Assembly: GCA_000648925.1 (NCBI GenBank)
Contig: JFHF01000068.1
Coordinates: forward strand, 1-36,960
Length of the DNA stretch: 36,960 bases
Reading direction: 5' to 3'
Source of the DNA: Caballeronia jiangsuensis
Lineage (GTDB): Bacteria; Pseudomonadota; Gammaproteobacteria; Burkholderiales; Burkholderiaceae
A program made the translations under genes and the position numbers. Positions 8,423 to 17,178 of this stretch are shown piece by piece (the stretch's first letter is position 1; every line of letters begins with the position of its first letter). Under the pieces are notes generated by a model. It saw only the letters and a list, made by a program, of their open reading frames with translations. It had not been told where the DNA came from and did no database searches.

Positions 8423-9400
8423 GCGATGCCGATGTGACGCGATGCCCTCGATTTCGACGAGCAGATCGCTGCGGCAAATATCGACTTTCAGATAGCGAAC
8501 GCTCGCGTCCGGATGAAACGTGGCCTGTGCCAGCTTCATCACGCGCGGCAAATCCTCCGGATGCCGGTAGTACACCTTGATCCGGTCGAGTTCGCGCAGC
8601 GTATAGCCGCCTCGCGAACCCTGCGCTTGCAGATTCTCCGCGCCGATCAGGTGCGCGATATTGCCGGTCGCCACGCTCCACTGCTTGTCGAGATCGCCTT
8701 CGTGCACGGTCTCGTGTCCGAGAATGCTGGCCGTGCCGGATACGAAGAGCGTGTCGCGCAATTGCGTGCCGCGCGCGAAGCTCGGCGATTTCGGACCGTA
8801 ACGCTGCGGATACTCGTACGCAGGCGTCTGTCGCGAGTTCTCGATATGCCGCATCGGACTTTCGCGGCACGCCAGAAAATAGAAGCCGACGCCATCGCCC
8901 CATGTGCCGATGCCCGTCGCCGCCGGCATGCCCGACGCGTGCGCATAGTCCTGCTCGAATGCGACAGCGCGCCCACGGCAGAAATCGCGATACACCTCGA
9001 GCCCTTCCTGATTCGCGCCGTTGATGTGCGGAATGAAGTTCCACATGCGGAAAATCTTCGGGAACGCCAGTTCGCTAACGAGCGCGAACGCATGGCCGTA
9101 GGCCTCGCGCGTGGCTTCGGTGTAGCGGTCGGAAACGGGGATGAAGCCCGCGCAAAACAGGAACTCGTCGTCGTGCGCGAAGACGAGATCGTTGAAGCTG
9201 CCGCTGCGGATCGGTCCGGCGCTCGTCCAGATTTCGGCGAAGCCGTCGCGCGCGTCATCGCACATTCTGAGGCGCAGCGTGGGCACGCCGTTCTCGATGC
9301 ACGGCGCGCCGCTCGTATCGCCGAAGACGATGCGCGCGAGTACGTCGTTGCCGCATGGCGCGTCGGCGGCGATGAAGCGGGACGCGATCGTCGCGGTCAT
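8414..9400 (-). CDS. Chorismatase of the FkbO/Hyg5/XanB2 family
   Basis: Chorismatases hydrolyse chorismate to dihydroxycyclohexadienoate or to 3- or 4-hydroxybenzoate plus pyruvate. The 328 residues carry family hallmarks: MWNFIPHINGANQEGLEVYRDFCRGR (119-144, cited as a region), YGPKSPSFARGT (201-212), LFVSGTASILGHETVHEGD (218-236) and DICRSDLLVEIE (307-318). The C-terminal half is RidA-like. Gly222 and Cys309 are 87 residues apart, as are Gly240 and Cys327 of Hyg5, and Glu316 matches the catalytic Glu334. This suggests hydroxybenzoate formation rather than FkbO-type hydrolysis. The residue numbers come from recalled literature. The gene starts three bases after the RHH gene's stop, so they are co-transcribed. 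Aromatic polyene or quinone precursor supply is possible, but no such genes are adjacent. Confidence 0.85.
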   Translation of the reverse strand: MTATIASRFIAADAPCGNDVLARIVFGDTSGAPCIENGVPTLRLRMCDDARDGFAEIWTSAGPIRSGSFNDLVFAHDDEFLFCAGFIPVSDRYTEATREAYGHAFALVSELAFPKIFRMWNFIPHINGANQEGLEVYRDFCRGRAVAFEQDYAHASGMPAATGIGTWGDGVGFYFLACRESPMRHIENSRQTPAYEYPQRYGPKSPSFARGTQLRDTLFVSGTASILGHETVHEGDLDKQWSVATGNIAHLIGAENLQAQGSRGGYTLRELDRIKVYYRHPEDLPRVMKLAQATFHPDASVRYLKVDICRSDLLVEIEGIASHRHRSD

Positions 9401-9403
9401 CGA

Positions 9404-9667
9404 TTATTCATCGGCCTGATCGCCGAACAGGTCCGCGGTCGCGACCCGATCCTGCAAGGGCGGCAACGCGCCGCTGCGCACCTGTTCGAGGACGGCCGGC
9501 GGCAGCCAGGTTTCTTCCATGGCGCTGATGCCGTTCTCGATCATCTGCTGGAGGAAGAACGATTGCTTGCGCCCCGTCACTTCCGCCAAGAGTCGCAGCC
9601 GTTGCTCGAATTGTGGATCGACCCGCACTGCGACCACCTTCAGCTTGTTTTCGGCGGTCCTTCTCAC
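9404..9667 (-). CDS. Small ribbon-helix-helix DNA-binding protein
   Basis: This 87-residue protein has the ribbon-helix-helix pattern: a beta strand (LKVVAVRVD), helix A (PQFEQRLRLLAEVTG) and helix B (RKQSFFLQQMIENGISAMEE), then a short acidic tail. Such proteins bind DNA as dimers and often act as antitoxins or autorepressors. The GTG start at 9667 has GGAG six bases upstream. No toxin gene is adjacent; instead the gene is followed after three bases by the chorismatase. It may therefore be an orphan antitoxin or a local regulator of that gene. The evidence does not decide between these. Confidence 0.8.
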   Translation of the reverse strand: MRRTAENKLKVVAVRVDPQFEQRLRLLAEVTGRKQSFFLQQMIENGISAMEETWLPPAVLEQVRSGALPPLQDRVATADLFGDQADE

Positions 9668-9839
9668 TGCATGCTCCTGTCACGTTCGTTGCGCGCCGCA
9701 AGCGGGCGCGCGCATGCGGTGCTTATACCACAGCTCATCTACGGCACGACCGTGCGCGGCAATGAAGCACGTGCGTGCTACCATCGAAACGGCGTATCGC
9801 TCGCGTCCGACGAGGCCCGCGCACGCCTTACACTGCGTC

Positions 9840-12026
9840 ATGAACGAATCAGAAGAACACTCCGGACTCGGCACCGCAGAGCCGTTGCCTTCCCTTCCTC
9901 CGCTCGACTTTCGCGCCGCGCGCAGGCGGCTCTTCGCCGCGCTCATCGCGTCCATCGTCATCCCGTTCGCGTTTTTCTGCCTGTACGGCTATTACACCTA
10001 TGAACGCGCGCTCAGCGAAACGGGCCAGTCGCTCGAACGGCTGGTGCGCATCATCGACGAAAAGGCGAACACGGTGCTCAGCATCAACCGCGAGTTGATT
10101 GCGCGTATCGAAGAGATGCTCGGCAGCGGCGACGAGGACTTCATCGCGCGCAGCCAGCCCGAACTGCACGACAAGCTCGCGCGTCTCGCGCAAAGCCATG
10201 CGCAGATCGCCGCGCTGTCCGTGCTCGACAGTCACGGCAGGCTCATTCTCAGCAGCCGTTTTTTTCCGGCGCCCAATGTGTCCATCGCCGATCGCGCCGA
10301 TTTCATCGCGACGCGCGACAAGCACGCGACGTTCCACGTCTCCATGCCCGAGCGCGGGCGCGTGAAGAACACCGACATCATCAATACGCTGAGCGCGCGC
10401 TTCGCGAACGACGGGCGCTTTCTCGGCGAGATTTCGATCTCCGTGCGGCGCGATTATCTGATCGGCTTCTATCGTGAACTCGCCGCGCGCGATCCGGCGC
10501 TCACGCTCGCGCTGCATCGCGACGACGGCGCCGTGCTCGCGCGTTATCCGCCGGCGTCCGTGCCCAATCCGCCCGATCGCCATCTCGTGCTCGCCGACGC
10601 ATTCGCGCAAGGCAAGCCCGCAGGCCTCATGCGTTACGTGTCGCCGCTCGATAACGACGAAAAGCTCTCCGCCTGGCGACGCGTCGGCGATTATCCGGTC
10701 TATGCCGCCGCGGGCTTTTCCATTCACGACATACGGCTCGCATGGTGGCGGCGCGATGTATCGATTGCATCGATCGGGCTGATTCCGTGCATCGCGCTGT
10801 GGGTGCTGATCGGCTTCTCGCTGCGCCGCCTCAAGGCCGAAGAAGCGGCGTGGCATAACTGGCGCGGCGAGCTTGCGCTGCGCCGCTCGGCCATCGCCGC
10901 GACGAGGCGATTGCAGCGCATGGGCGCGCTCGGCACACTGGTTGCAAACGTCGCGCACGACTTCAATAACCTGCTGATGGTCGTCACGGCCAACATGGAG
11001 ATGGCGCGGCGCAAGGGCTTCAATGACCTCGAAAAAGAAGTCAGCGCGGTGGAGCGCGCATCGACCAATGCGCAATCGCTCGCGCGGCGTCTCCTGAGCG
11101 TCGCGCGCCGTCAGCCGCTGCAGATGCAGGTCATACGGCTCGATCGCTGGGTGGCGGAATCGGAGCCGCTCGTGCGCGCGTCCGTGGGCGACAAGGTGAC
11201 GCTCGGCACGCGTGTACCGGATGCGACGTGGCCCGTTCGCGTCGATGCGACCGAGCTGACATCGGCGCTTATCAACATCGCGGTGAATGCGAAAGACGCG
11301 ATGCCCAATGGCGGCGATTTTCAGATCGCATGCAGCAACGTGCGCTACGCGGAAACGCAGGACAGCCTCAGCGCAGGCGAATATGTCGTGATCTCGTGCA
11401 GGGACAGCGGCATGGGTATGCGGCCCGATGTCGCGAGGCAGGCGTTCGAGCCGCTTTTCACGACCAAGGGCGCGGGCGCCGGCACGGGGCTCGGCCTCGC
11501 GCAGGTGCTGGCGATGGCCGAACAGGCGGGCGGCACCGCGCGCGCGAACTCGGCGTGGGGCTTCGGCACGACCATCGATATTTATTTGCCGCACTGGACC
11601 GGCGAAGCCGAAGCGCTCGCGGACGCGCCGCCTGTCGAAGCCATCGAGCACGCTGCGCTTTCGTCCACCGTGCTCCTCGTGGAAGACAACGAGGAAGTCG
11701 CGGCCGGACTATGCGCCGTGCTCGACGTGCTCGGCTGGCAGACGCGTCACGCAGCATCCGGCGATGTCGCGAAGCAGATGCTCGAAGCGGGAAACGCGTT
11801 CGATCTCGTGCTCTCCGACATCCAGATGCCCGGCAATTACGACGGCATCAAGCTCGCGGAATGGATCAAGACCACGCGCCCGAAGCAGCCGGTCACGCTG
11901 ATGACAGGCTACGCCGATCAGCTCGACGAGGCGCGCCGCACGGGCTTTGCAATTCTCGCGAAGCCCTTCAACATCGACGATCTTCAGCGGCTGCTCAACG
12001 GTCTCTCGATGCGCGCCGCGAAGTGA
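9840..12026 (+). CDS. Hybrid sensor histidine kinase with C-terminal receiver domain
   Basis: A 728-residue membrane sensor. Transmembrane helix 1 spans about 31-52, a periplasmic Cache-like sensor about 55-300, and transmembrane helix 2 about 307-328. The HisKA box VAHDFNN places the phospho-acceptor at His373. The ATPase domain has the N box around Asn483, DSGMGM (522-527) and GAGTGLGL. A receiver domain (about 609-722) has Asp660 in LVLSDIQMP, Thr689 and Lys708. No DNA-binding response regulator is adjacent, so the output partner is unlinked. The start is uncertain: the ATG at 9840 lacks a clear ribosome site, but it precedes the first membrane helix by a normal 30 residues. The signal is unknown; Cache domains often bind organic acids or amino acids. 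Confidence 0.9.
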   Translation: MNESEEHSGLGTAEPLPSLPPLDFRAARRRLFAALIASIVIPFAFFCLYGYYTYERALSETGQSLERLVRIIDEKANTVLSINRELIARIEEMLGSGDEDFIARSQPELHDKLARLAQSHAQIAALSVLDSHGRLILSSRFFPAPNVSIADRADFIATRDKHATFHVSMPERGRVKNTDIINTLSARFANDGRFLGEISISVRRDYLIGFYRELAARDPALTLALHRDDGAVLARYPPASVPNPPDRHLVLADAFAQGKPAGLMRYVSPLDNDEKLSAWRRVGDYPVYAAAGFSIHDIRLAWWRRDVSIASIGLIPCIALWVLIGFSLRRLKAEEAAWHNWRGELALRRSAIAATRRLQRMGALGTLVANVAHDFNNLLMVVTANMEMARRKGFNDLEKEVSAVERASTNAQSLARRLLSVARRQPLQMQVIRLDRWVAESEPLVRASVGDKVTLGTRVPDATWPVRVDATELTSALINIAVNAKDAMPNGGDFQIACSNVRYAETQDSLSAGEYVVISCRDSGMGMRPDVARQAFEPLFTTKGAGAGTGLGLAQVLAMAEQAGGTARANSAWGFGTTIDIYLPHWTGEAEALADAPPVEAIEHAALSSTVLLVEDNEEVAAGLCAVLDVLGWQTRHAASGDVAKQMLEAGNAFDLVLSDIQMPGNYDGIKLAEWIKTTRPKQPVTLMTGYADQLDEARRTGFAILAKPFNIDDLQRLLNGLSMRAAK

Positions 12027-12032
12027 GTTCGG

Positions 12033-12626
12033 TCATCGCGTTTCGCGCCACGCGCCGAATTGCGCGATATCTTCGAGCGACAGGCGCGCACGCGGCGCAA
12101 GCTCACGCTCGGCCAGCGACGCAGGCAGCGCGCGGGCATCGCCATGATGCGCAATGGATATCACCGAGAGCGCCGTGAAGCGCTCCGGGATATCGAACGT
12201 TTGTTTGAGGCCGTTCGCATCGAATCCGCCCATCGCGTGCGCGGCGAGTCCCTGCGCGTGCGCCTGAAGCAAGAGCGCCATCGCGGCGGCGCCCGCATCG
12301 TAGGCCGCGCTCGCGTTGGTCTCGCCTTTCGCGTTCAGCGTGTCCGCGAGCACCGCGATCAGCACTTGCGCATTCTCATTCCATGATCGATTGAACGGCA
12401 CGAGCAATTCGAATGCGCGCGCGAAGGCTTCGGCATCCCGCCCCTTCTCGAACACGACGAAGCGCCAGGGCTGCACGTTATACGCCGACGGCGCCCAGCG
12501 CGCCGCTTCCAGCAACGCGACCACCTGCGCATGCGCGACGGCGCGGTCCGCATAAGCGCGCGGGCTCCATCGTCCCGCGATCAGCGGATGAATGGCGATA
12601 TCGGTCGGAGCGGGTCGATGTGTCAT
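12033..12626 (-). CDS. Nitroreductase-family FMN oxidoreductase
   Basis: A 197-residue nitroreductase-fold protein with the N-terminal RWSPRAY and ARWAPSAYNVQPWRFVVF segments that contact FMN phosphate and the family glycine-rich region AAMALLLQAHAQGLAAHAMGG. Members reduce nitro compounds, quinones or flavins with NAD(P)H. It lies 24 bp after the LLM monooxygenase gene on the same strand, so the pair is probably one operon, and it might recycle reduced FMN for that enzyme. It converges on the sensor kinase with only six bases between the stop codons. Substrate is not predictable. Confidence 0.88.
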   Translation of the reverse strand: MTHRPAPTDIAIHPLIAGRWSPRAYADRAVAHAQVVALLEAARWAPSAYNVQPWRFVVFEKGRDAEAFARAFELLVPFNRSWNENAQVLIAVLADTLNAKGETNASAAYDAGAAAMALLLQAHAQGLAAHAMGGFDANGLKQTFDIPERFTALSVISIAHHGDARALPASLAERELAPRARLSLEDIAQFGAWRETR

Positions 12627-12650
12627 GAATGAAATCTAATAATAATTAAG

Positions 12651-14015
12651 TCATAAAACGCGATGACGCGCGCCCGGATGCGTTTCGCGAAGACGCGGCC
12701 CGCGCCCGGCGAAAAGCTTTTCGCGCAACGTGCCCTCGGCATATTCGGTGCGATAACGTCCGCGATTTTGCAACTCGGGCACGACGAGATCGACGAACGA
12801 TTGCAGGCTTTCCGGCATCACGAGCCTTCGCAGATTGAAGCCATCGACGCCGGTTTCATCGGCCCATGCGATCAGTTGATCCGCGACCTCGCGCGGATCG
12901 CCGACGATGAACGGCCCGCGCCCGCCGATCTGATCGAAGCGCGTCATGTCGCGCGGCGTGATCGGGCGGCCCGCGCGTTTCGTGAGATTCTCGACCGTCG
13001 ATTGCAGCGCGTTGCTCTTCACATAGCGAATCGGCTCGTCGATGCCGAGCGCCGCGAAGTCGATGCCCGTCCATCCCGAGACGAGCGTGAGCTGCCCGAG
13101 CACATCGACATATTCAGCGTATTCGGCGTGCAGTTCGCGCGCCTCCTTCGACGTGCGCGCGACAACCACCGTCGCGCCGAGATACAGCAGGATGTCGTCG
13201 GCGGCGCGGCCGGCATCGAGCGCATGTTGACGGATATCGCGCGCGGCCTGCGCGACGATCGCGGGCGTCTGTCCTTCGAGGAACACGCATTCGGCGTGCT
13301 TGCCCGCGAACGCCTTGCCACGTCCCGACGCGCCCGCCTGATACAGCACCGGTGTGCGCTGCGGCGACGGATCGGCGAGATTGAAGCCATCGACGCGGTA
13401 ATACGGCCCCTCGTGCCGCACACGGCGAATGCGCGACGGATCGGTGTACTGACCCGTGCGCCTGTCTCGCACGACGGCGCCATCGGCCCAGCTTCCTTCC
13501 CATAGCTTGTACACGGCTTCCAGAAAGTCCTCGCCCGCCGCATAGCGTTCGTCATGCTCGCGCGCCGTATCGAGGCCCATGCCGCGCGCCGCGCTCTCCA
13601 GATAACCGGTGACGACGTTCCATCCCGCGCGCCCGCCGGTCAGATGATCGAGCGTGGAAAAGCGCCGCGCGAACTGATACGGATGCTCGTAAGTGAGGTT
13701 CGCCGTCACGCCGAAGCCGAGATGCTTCGTCGCGTACGCCATGGCGGGCACGGTCAGCATCGGATCGTGCGAAGGCGATTGCGCGGCGGAATGGTGCGTC
13801 GCATCGGTGTTGCCGCCGTAGACATCGTAGATGCCGAAAACATCGGCGAGAAACACGCCGTCGAAGAGACCGCGCTCGGCGGTCTGCGCAAGATCGACCC
13901 AGTAGCCAAGCGTGTTGTGCTCCGTCGAGCGGTCTCGCGGATGCCGCCAGAAGCCCGCCCACGAATGCGCAGGCGCGTTCATATGAAACGCGTTGAAGTG
14001 GATGTGCCTGCTCAT
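12651..14015 (-). CDS. LLM-class flavin-dependent monooxygenase, NtaA/SnaA/DszA family
   Basis: This 454-residue protein belongs to the NtaA/SnaA/SoxA(DszA) branch of bacterial luciferase-like monooxygenases, two-component enzymes that use free FMNH2 and oxygen. Characteristic stretches are HPRDRSTEHNTLGYWVDLAQ, FLADVFGIYDVYGG, GWNVVTGYLESAARGMG and HDERYAAGEDFLEAVYKLWEGSW. Known relatives open sulfone rings (DszA) or oxidise nitrilotriacetate (NtaA). The ATG at 14015 gives the standard MSRHIHFNAF beginning; an upstream in-frame start at 14081 adds 22 unlikely residues. It is divergent from the rhodanese operon and followed by the nitroreductase. Sulfur scavenging fits the neighbourhood, but the substrate is inferred from context only. 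Confidence 0.9.
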   Translation of the reverse strand: MSRHIHFNAFHMNAPAHSWAGFWRHPRDRSTEHNTLGYWVDLAQTAERGLFDGVFLADVFGIYDVYGGNTDATHHSAAQSPSHDPMLTVPAMAYATKHLGFGVTANLTYEHPYQFARRFSTLDHLTGGRAGWNVVTGYLESAARGMGLDTAREHDERYAAGEDFLEAVYKLWEGSWADGAVVRDRRTGQYTDPSRIRRVRHEGPYYRVDGFNLADPSPQRTPVLYQAGASGRGKAFAGKHAECVFLEGQTPAIVAQAARDIRQHALDAGRAADDILLYLGATVVVARTSKEARELHAEYAEYVDVLGQLTLVSGWTGIDFAALGIDEPIRYVKSNALQSTVENLTKRAGRPITPRDMTRFDQIGGRGPFIVGDPREVADQLIAWADETGVDGFNLRRLVMPESLQSFVDLVVPELQNRGRYRTEYAEGTLREKLFAGRGPRLRETHPGARHRVL

Positions 14016-14320
14016 GTCGCAATGCGTCGCCGGATATGCCGAAGAAAAATCATAAGAGCGATGTTCCCTGGCACAAACCAATTTACGCTGCTAAGCAAAT
14101 GAACACGTTTCGCACATACGCAGCTATTCAAAGCATCGAATCGTTCGAAAGCATCGCTGAAATGATCGGTTTGTAACGACTGTGCGCGCGACGAAGATGA
14201 GCGTCTTTCCTCTGACGACGACGCGCGCGTCGTCACCGGCACGCGGCTTTATGTCGACGGCGGCGGGCCGCCCTTCGCCTGATGCCATCTTCCCGACTAC
14301 GCATAAAGGATTCATCGCTC
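14016..14320. promoter_or_regulatory. Divergent promoter region between LLM monooxygenase and rhodanese operons
   Basis: A 305-bp non-coding stretch, more AT-rich than the genes beside it. A palindrome CTGCTAAGCAA lies at 14088-14098. On the minus strand a TATGAT box (14054-14049) could be the -10 of the LLM gene with a poor -35, placing the palindrome centre near -51, an activator-like position. No convincing rightward -10/-35 pair was found. A ribosome site AAAGGA lies ten bases before the rhodanese ATG. Confidence 0.45.
14088..14098. promoter_or_regulatory. TGCTAAGCA palindrome, candidate operator copy 1
   Basis: CTGCTAAGCAA contains the nine-base palindrome TGCT-A-AGCA. Its reverse complement TTGCTTAGCAG recurs exactly at 22582-22592 in the other divergent intergenic region of the same sulfur-related cluster. 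Confidence 0.4.
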
Positions 14321-15985
14321 ATGCCTCGCTTCGTCTCTGCCGCGCAATTGCGCACACTCATCGCTCAACGTTCCGAACTCGCCGTGCTCGACGTGCGCGA
14401 GGAAGGCGTGTCGGCAAGAAGGCGGCTTTTCTATTCGTCGGTCGCGCCGGTCGGCCGGCTCGGGCTCTTGATCGAACGGCTGGTGCCACGGCGCGGCACG
14501 CCCGTCGTCCTCGTCGATACGAATGGCGAGCACACGACGCGCGCCGCCGCCCTGCTCGCGCGCTGGGGCTATACGGATGTGTCGATACTCGAAGGCGGCG
14601 TCGATGGCTGGGCGAACGCAGGCTATGAAGTCTTCAGCGGCACCAACGTGCCCGGCAAGGCGTTCGGCGAAGCGATCGAACACGAACTCCATACGCCGAA
14701 CATCGACGCGGAAACACTGAAGGCGCGCCAGGACGCGGGCGACGATCTCGTCGTGCTCGACTCGCGTCCGTTCGGCGAATTCAACACGATGAACATTCCG
14801 GGCGGCATCGACTGCGCGGGCGCGGAGCTCGTCTATCGCGCGCTCGCGGCAGCGCCTTCGCCGGAGACGCTCATCGTCGTGAATTGCGCGGGCCGCACAC
14901 GCAGCATTCTCGGCGCGCAATCGCTCATCAATGCGGGCGTGCCGAATCCGGTCGCGGCGCTGACGGGCGGCTCGATGTCATGGCTGCTCGCGGGTCTCGA
15001 ACTCGAACATGGAGAAATCCGCACCGCGCCGCGTCCCGACGCCGCCACGCTCGCCGCCGCACGCGAGCTTGCGATCGCGGCCGCGCGCAAGGCCGACGTG
15101 CCGATCATCAATCGCGAGACGCTCGCCACGCTGGAGCGCGAGAAGGGCGAACGCACGCTGTATCGTTTCGACGTGCGCGATCCGCTCGAATACGAAGCGG
15201 GTCATCCGCCGGGCTGGCGTTCGGCGCCGGGCGGCCAGCTCGTGCAGGCGACCGACGAATACATCGGCACCTTGCACGCGCGCGTGGTGCTGCGCGACGA
15301 CGATGGCGTGCGCGCCCGCATGACCGCGTCGTGGCTCAGGCAGCTCGGCTATCTCGACGTGCGCGTACTCGACGACGACGCAAGCGCAGCGCTCGGCGCC
15401 GATGCCTTCGAAGCCGGTCCCGAGCCGCTCGCCGTGCGTTCGCATGGCGCGCGCACGCGCTGGATCGAGGCAGATCAGTTGCGCAAGTCTATCGAAGAAG
15501 GCACGGCGCACGCGATCGATATCGACAACAGTCTCGCGTTCAGGCGCGGCCACGTGACGGGCGCGCGCTTCGTCGCGGCGAGCGAACTGCTCGCGCATCT
15601 CGACGACTTCCCGAACGACAAGCAACTCGTGCTGACGTCGGACGATGGCGTGCTCGCGGGTCTGGTCGCCGCCGAGCTTGCGCGCGAGAAGCCGCACATC
15701 GCCGCGCTGATCGGCGGCACGCGCCGCTGGAGCGCGCTCGGGCTGCCGCTCGAATCGGGCGACGACAACAACCTCACCGGCGACGACGACGCCTGGTACA
15801 GCCCGTATCACGCCGCGCCGGACCGCGTCGCCGGGCAGATGAACGCATACCTCGAATGGGAACTGCAACTCGTCGCGCAACTGGAGCGCGACGCGATCGC
15901 ATCGATCGACGTGCTCGACTTCGAAACCGCGACCGCGGCGCGCAGCCACGAGCGTTTGAGCGCGCTGAAGGAGAGCGTACTGTGA
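14321..15985 (+). CDS. Four-domain rhodanese-like sulfurtransferase with a single active-site cysteine
   Basis: A 554-residue protein built from four tandem rhodanese folds, at about 5-105, 125-228, 262-355 and 380-478. Rhodaneses move sulfane sulfur between a donor and an acceptor via a persulfide on the loop cysteine. Only domain 2 keeps it, Cys189 in VVNCAGRTRS. Domains 1, 3 and 4 have Asp/Ser at that loop (VLVDTNGEHT, VLRDDDGVRA, LTSDDGVLA) and are probably structural or binding modules. The ATG at 14321 is preceded by AAAGGA. The gene is first of a four-gene operon, overlapping the next by four bases (GTGA). Its position ahead of LLM monooxygenases points to organosulfur use, though the sulfur donor is unknown. 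Confidence 0.9.
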   Translation: MPRFVSAAQLRTLIAQRSELAVLDVREEGVSARRRLFYSSVAPVGRLGLLIERLVPRRGTPVVLVDTNGEHTTRAAALLARWGYTDVSILEGGVDGWANAGYEVFSGTNVPGKAFGEAIEHELHTPNIDAETLKARQDAGDDLVVLDSRPFGEFNTMNIPGGIDCAGAELVYRALAAAPSPETLIVVNCAGRTRSILGAQSLINAGVPNPVAALTGGSMSWLLAGLELEHGEIRTAPRPDAATLAAARELAIAAARKADVPIINRETLATLEREKGERTLYRFDVRDPLEYEAGHPPGWRSAPGGQLVQATDEYIGTLHARVVLRDDDGVRARMTASWLRQLGYLDVRVLDDDASAALGADAFEAGPEPLAVRSHGARTRWIEADQLRKSIEEGTAHAIDIDNSLAFRRGHVTGARFVAASELLAHLDDFPNDKQLVLTSDDGVLAGLVAAELAREKPHIAALIGGTRRWSALGLPLESGDDNNLTGDDDAWYSPYHAAPDRVAGQMNAYLEWELQLVAQLERDAIASIDVLDFETATAARSHERLSALKESVL

Positions 15986-17178
15986 CGCCTGCGTTCGACG
16001 GCACGACGAGCCCCGCCGACATCCCCGGAAGCCCGCTGCACGCGGCATTTCAGCAACCGTTGATGCTCGGCCTCTTCCTGCCGATCCAGAACGGCGGCTG
16101 GTCCATCTCGACGCTTCCGCGCGGCACCGACTGGCGCTTCGATTACAACGCGCGTCTCACGCAAAAGGCCGAAGCGCTCGGCTTCGATCTCGTGTTCGGT
16201 CTTGCGCAATGGCTCGGCAAGAACGGGCATGGCGGCGCGCTCAAGTATCGCGAGCAATCGCTCGATGCGTTCATCGCGACGAGCGCGCTCGCCGCGATCA
16301 CCGAGCGCATCCTGCTCATCTCGACGGTGCATGCGCTCTATGGTCCGTGGCATCCGCTGCATCTCGCGAAGTTCGGCGCGACGCTCGATCACATTTCGAA
16401 CGGGCGCTGGGGCATCAATCTCGTGACCGGGCACATGGCGAACGAATGGGCGATGTTCGGCCAGCCGATGATCGAGCACGACGAGCGCTATGTGCGCGCG
16501 GCGGAGTTCGTCGGCGTGCTCGACACGCTCTGGCGCAGCGACGCGAACCTTCACATCAGGACGAAGCACTGGCAACTGAACGATGCGTTCGTGAGTCCGC
16601 GTCCGCGCTTTCATCGGCCCGTGCTGGTGAACGCGACGGGCTCGGCGGCGGGCATCGATTACGCAGTGCGGCATTCGGACCTCATCTTCATCACGAGCCC
16701 GGCGGGCGCGGATTTCAACGATGCCATCGGCGCATTGCCCGCGCATACCGCGACGATTCGCGAAGCCGCGCAACGCGTGAACCGGCGCGTGCGCACGCTG
16801 ATCAATCCGACCATCGTGTGCCGCCCGACCGAGCGCGAGGCGCGCGCGTATCACGATGCGATCGTCGCCCATGCCGACGAAGGCGCGCTCGATGGCTTTG
16901 TCGGCCTGCACGCGCGCAGCGATGCGAAAGCGTGGGCGAAGCACAAGCGCGAGCAGCGCATTCTCGGCGGCAATCTGCATCTCATCGGTTCGCCCGAACA
17001 GATCGTCGAGCAATTGCTCGCATTGAAGCATGCCGGATGCGACGGCGTGCAACTCACCTTCTTCGACTTCGAACCCGATCTCGCGTATTTCGGCGATGCC
17101 GTATTGCCGCTGCTCGTCGAGGCGGGCTTGCGCAATCCGGCTTCCGCTCATCAACCGCTTCTTCATACGACATCATGA
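15982..17178 (+). CDS. LLM-class flavin-dependent monooxygenase, SfnG/RutA-like
   Basis: A 398-residue luciferase-like FMNH2-dependent monooxygenase that resembles dimethylsulfone monooxygenase SfnG and the RutA group: GTDWRFDYNARLTQKAEALGF, GPWHPLHLAKFGATLDHISNGR, GINLVTGHMANEWAMFG and HDERYVRAAEFVGVLDTLW. The C-terminal LIGSPEQIVEQLLALKHAGCDGVQLTFFDF is also typical. The GTG start at 15982 overlaps the rhodanese stop and gives the expected family length. It overlaps the next gene by four bases (ATGA), so translation is coupled. The likely reaction is oxidative cleavage of a C-S bond, or another C-heteroatom bond, in a small molecule. The electron partner is probably the FMN reductase encoded at 22686-23312. 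Confidence 0.88.
   Translation: MTPAFDGTTSPADIPGSPLHAAFQQPLMLGLFLPIQNGGWSISTLPRGTDWRFDYNARLTQKAEALGFDLVFGLAQWLGKNGHGGALKYREQSLDAFIATSALAAITERILLISTVHALYGPWHPLHLAKFGATLDHISNGRWGINLVTGHMANEWAMFGQPMIEHDERYVRAAEFVGVLDTLWRSDANLHIRTKHWQLNDAFVSPRPRFHRPVLVNATGSAAGIDYAVRHSDLIFITSPAGADFNDAIGALPAHTATIREAAQRVNRRVRTLINPTIVCRPTEREARAYHDAIVAHADEGALDGFVGLHARSDAKAWAKHKREQRILGGNLHLIGSPEQIVEQLLALKHAGCDGVQLTFFDFEPDLAYFGDAVLPLLVEAGLRNPASAHQPLLHTTS

Noticed and set aside
9404..9667. Ribbon-helix-helix gene as half of a toxin-antitoxin pair
   Set aside because: No small toxin-like gene lies on either side; its operon partner is a chorismatase.
14069..14092. TGGCAC at 14069-14074 as the -24 box of a sigma-54 promoter, tempting because SfnR-type activators of dimethylsulfone genes use sigma-54
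   Set aside because: At the required spacing there is no GC (-12) dinucleotide; the sequence reads TTTACGC, so the match is only half a promoter.
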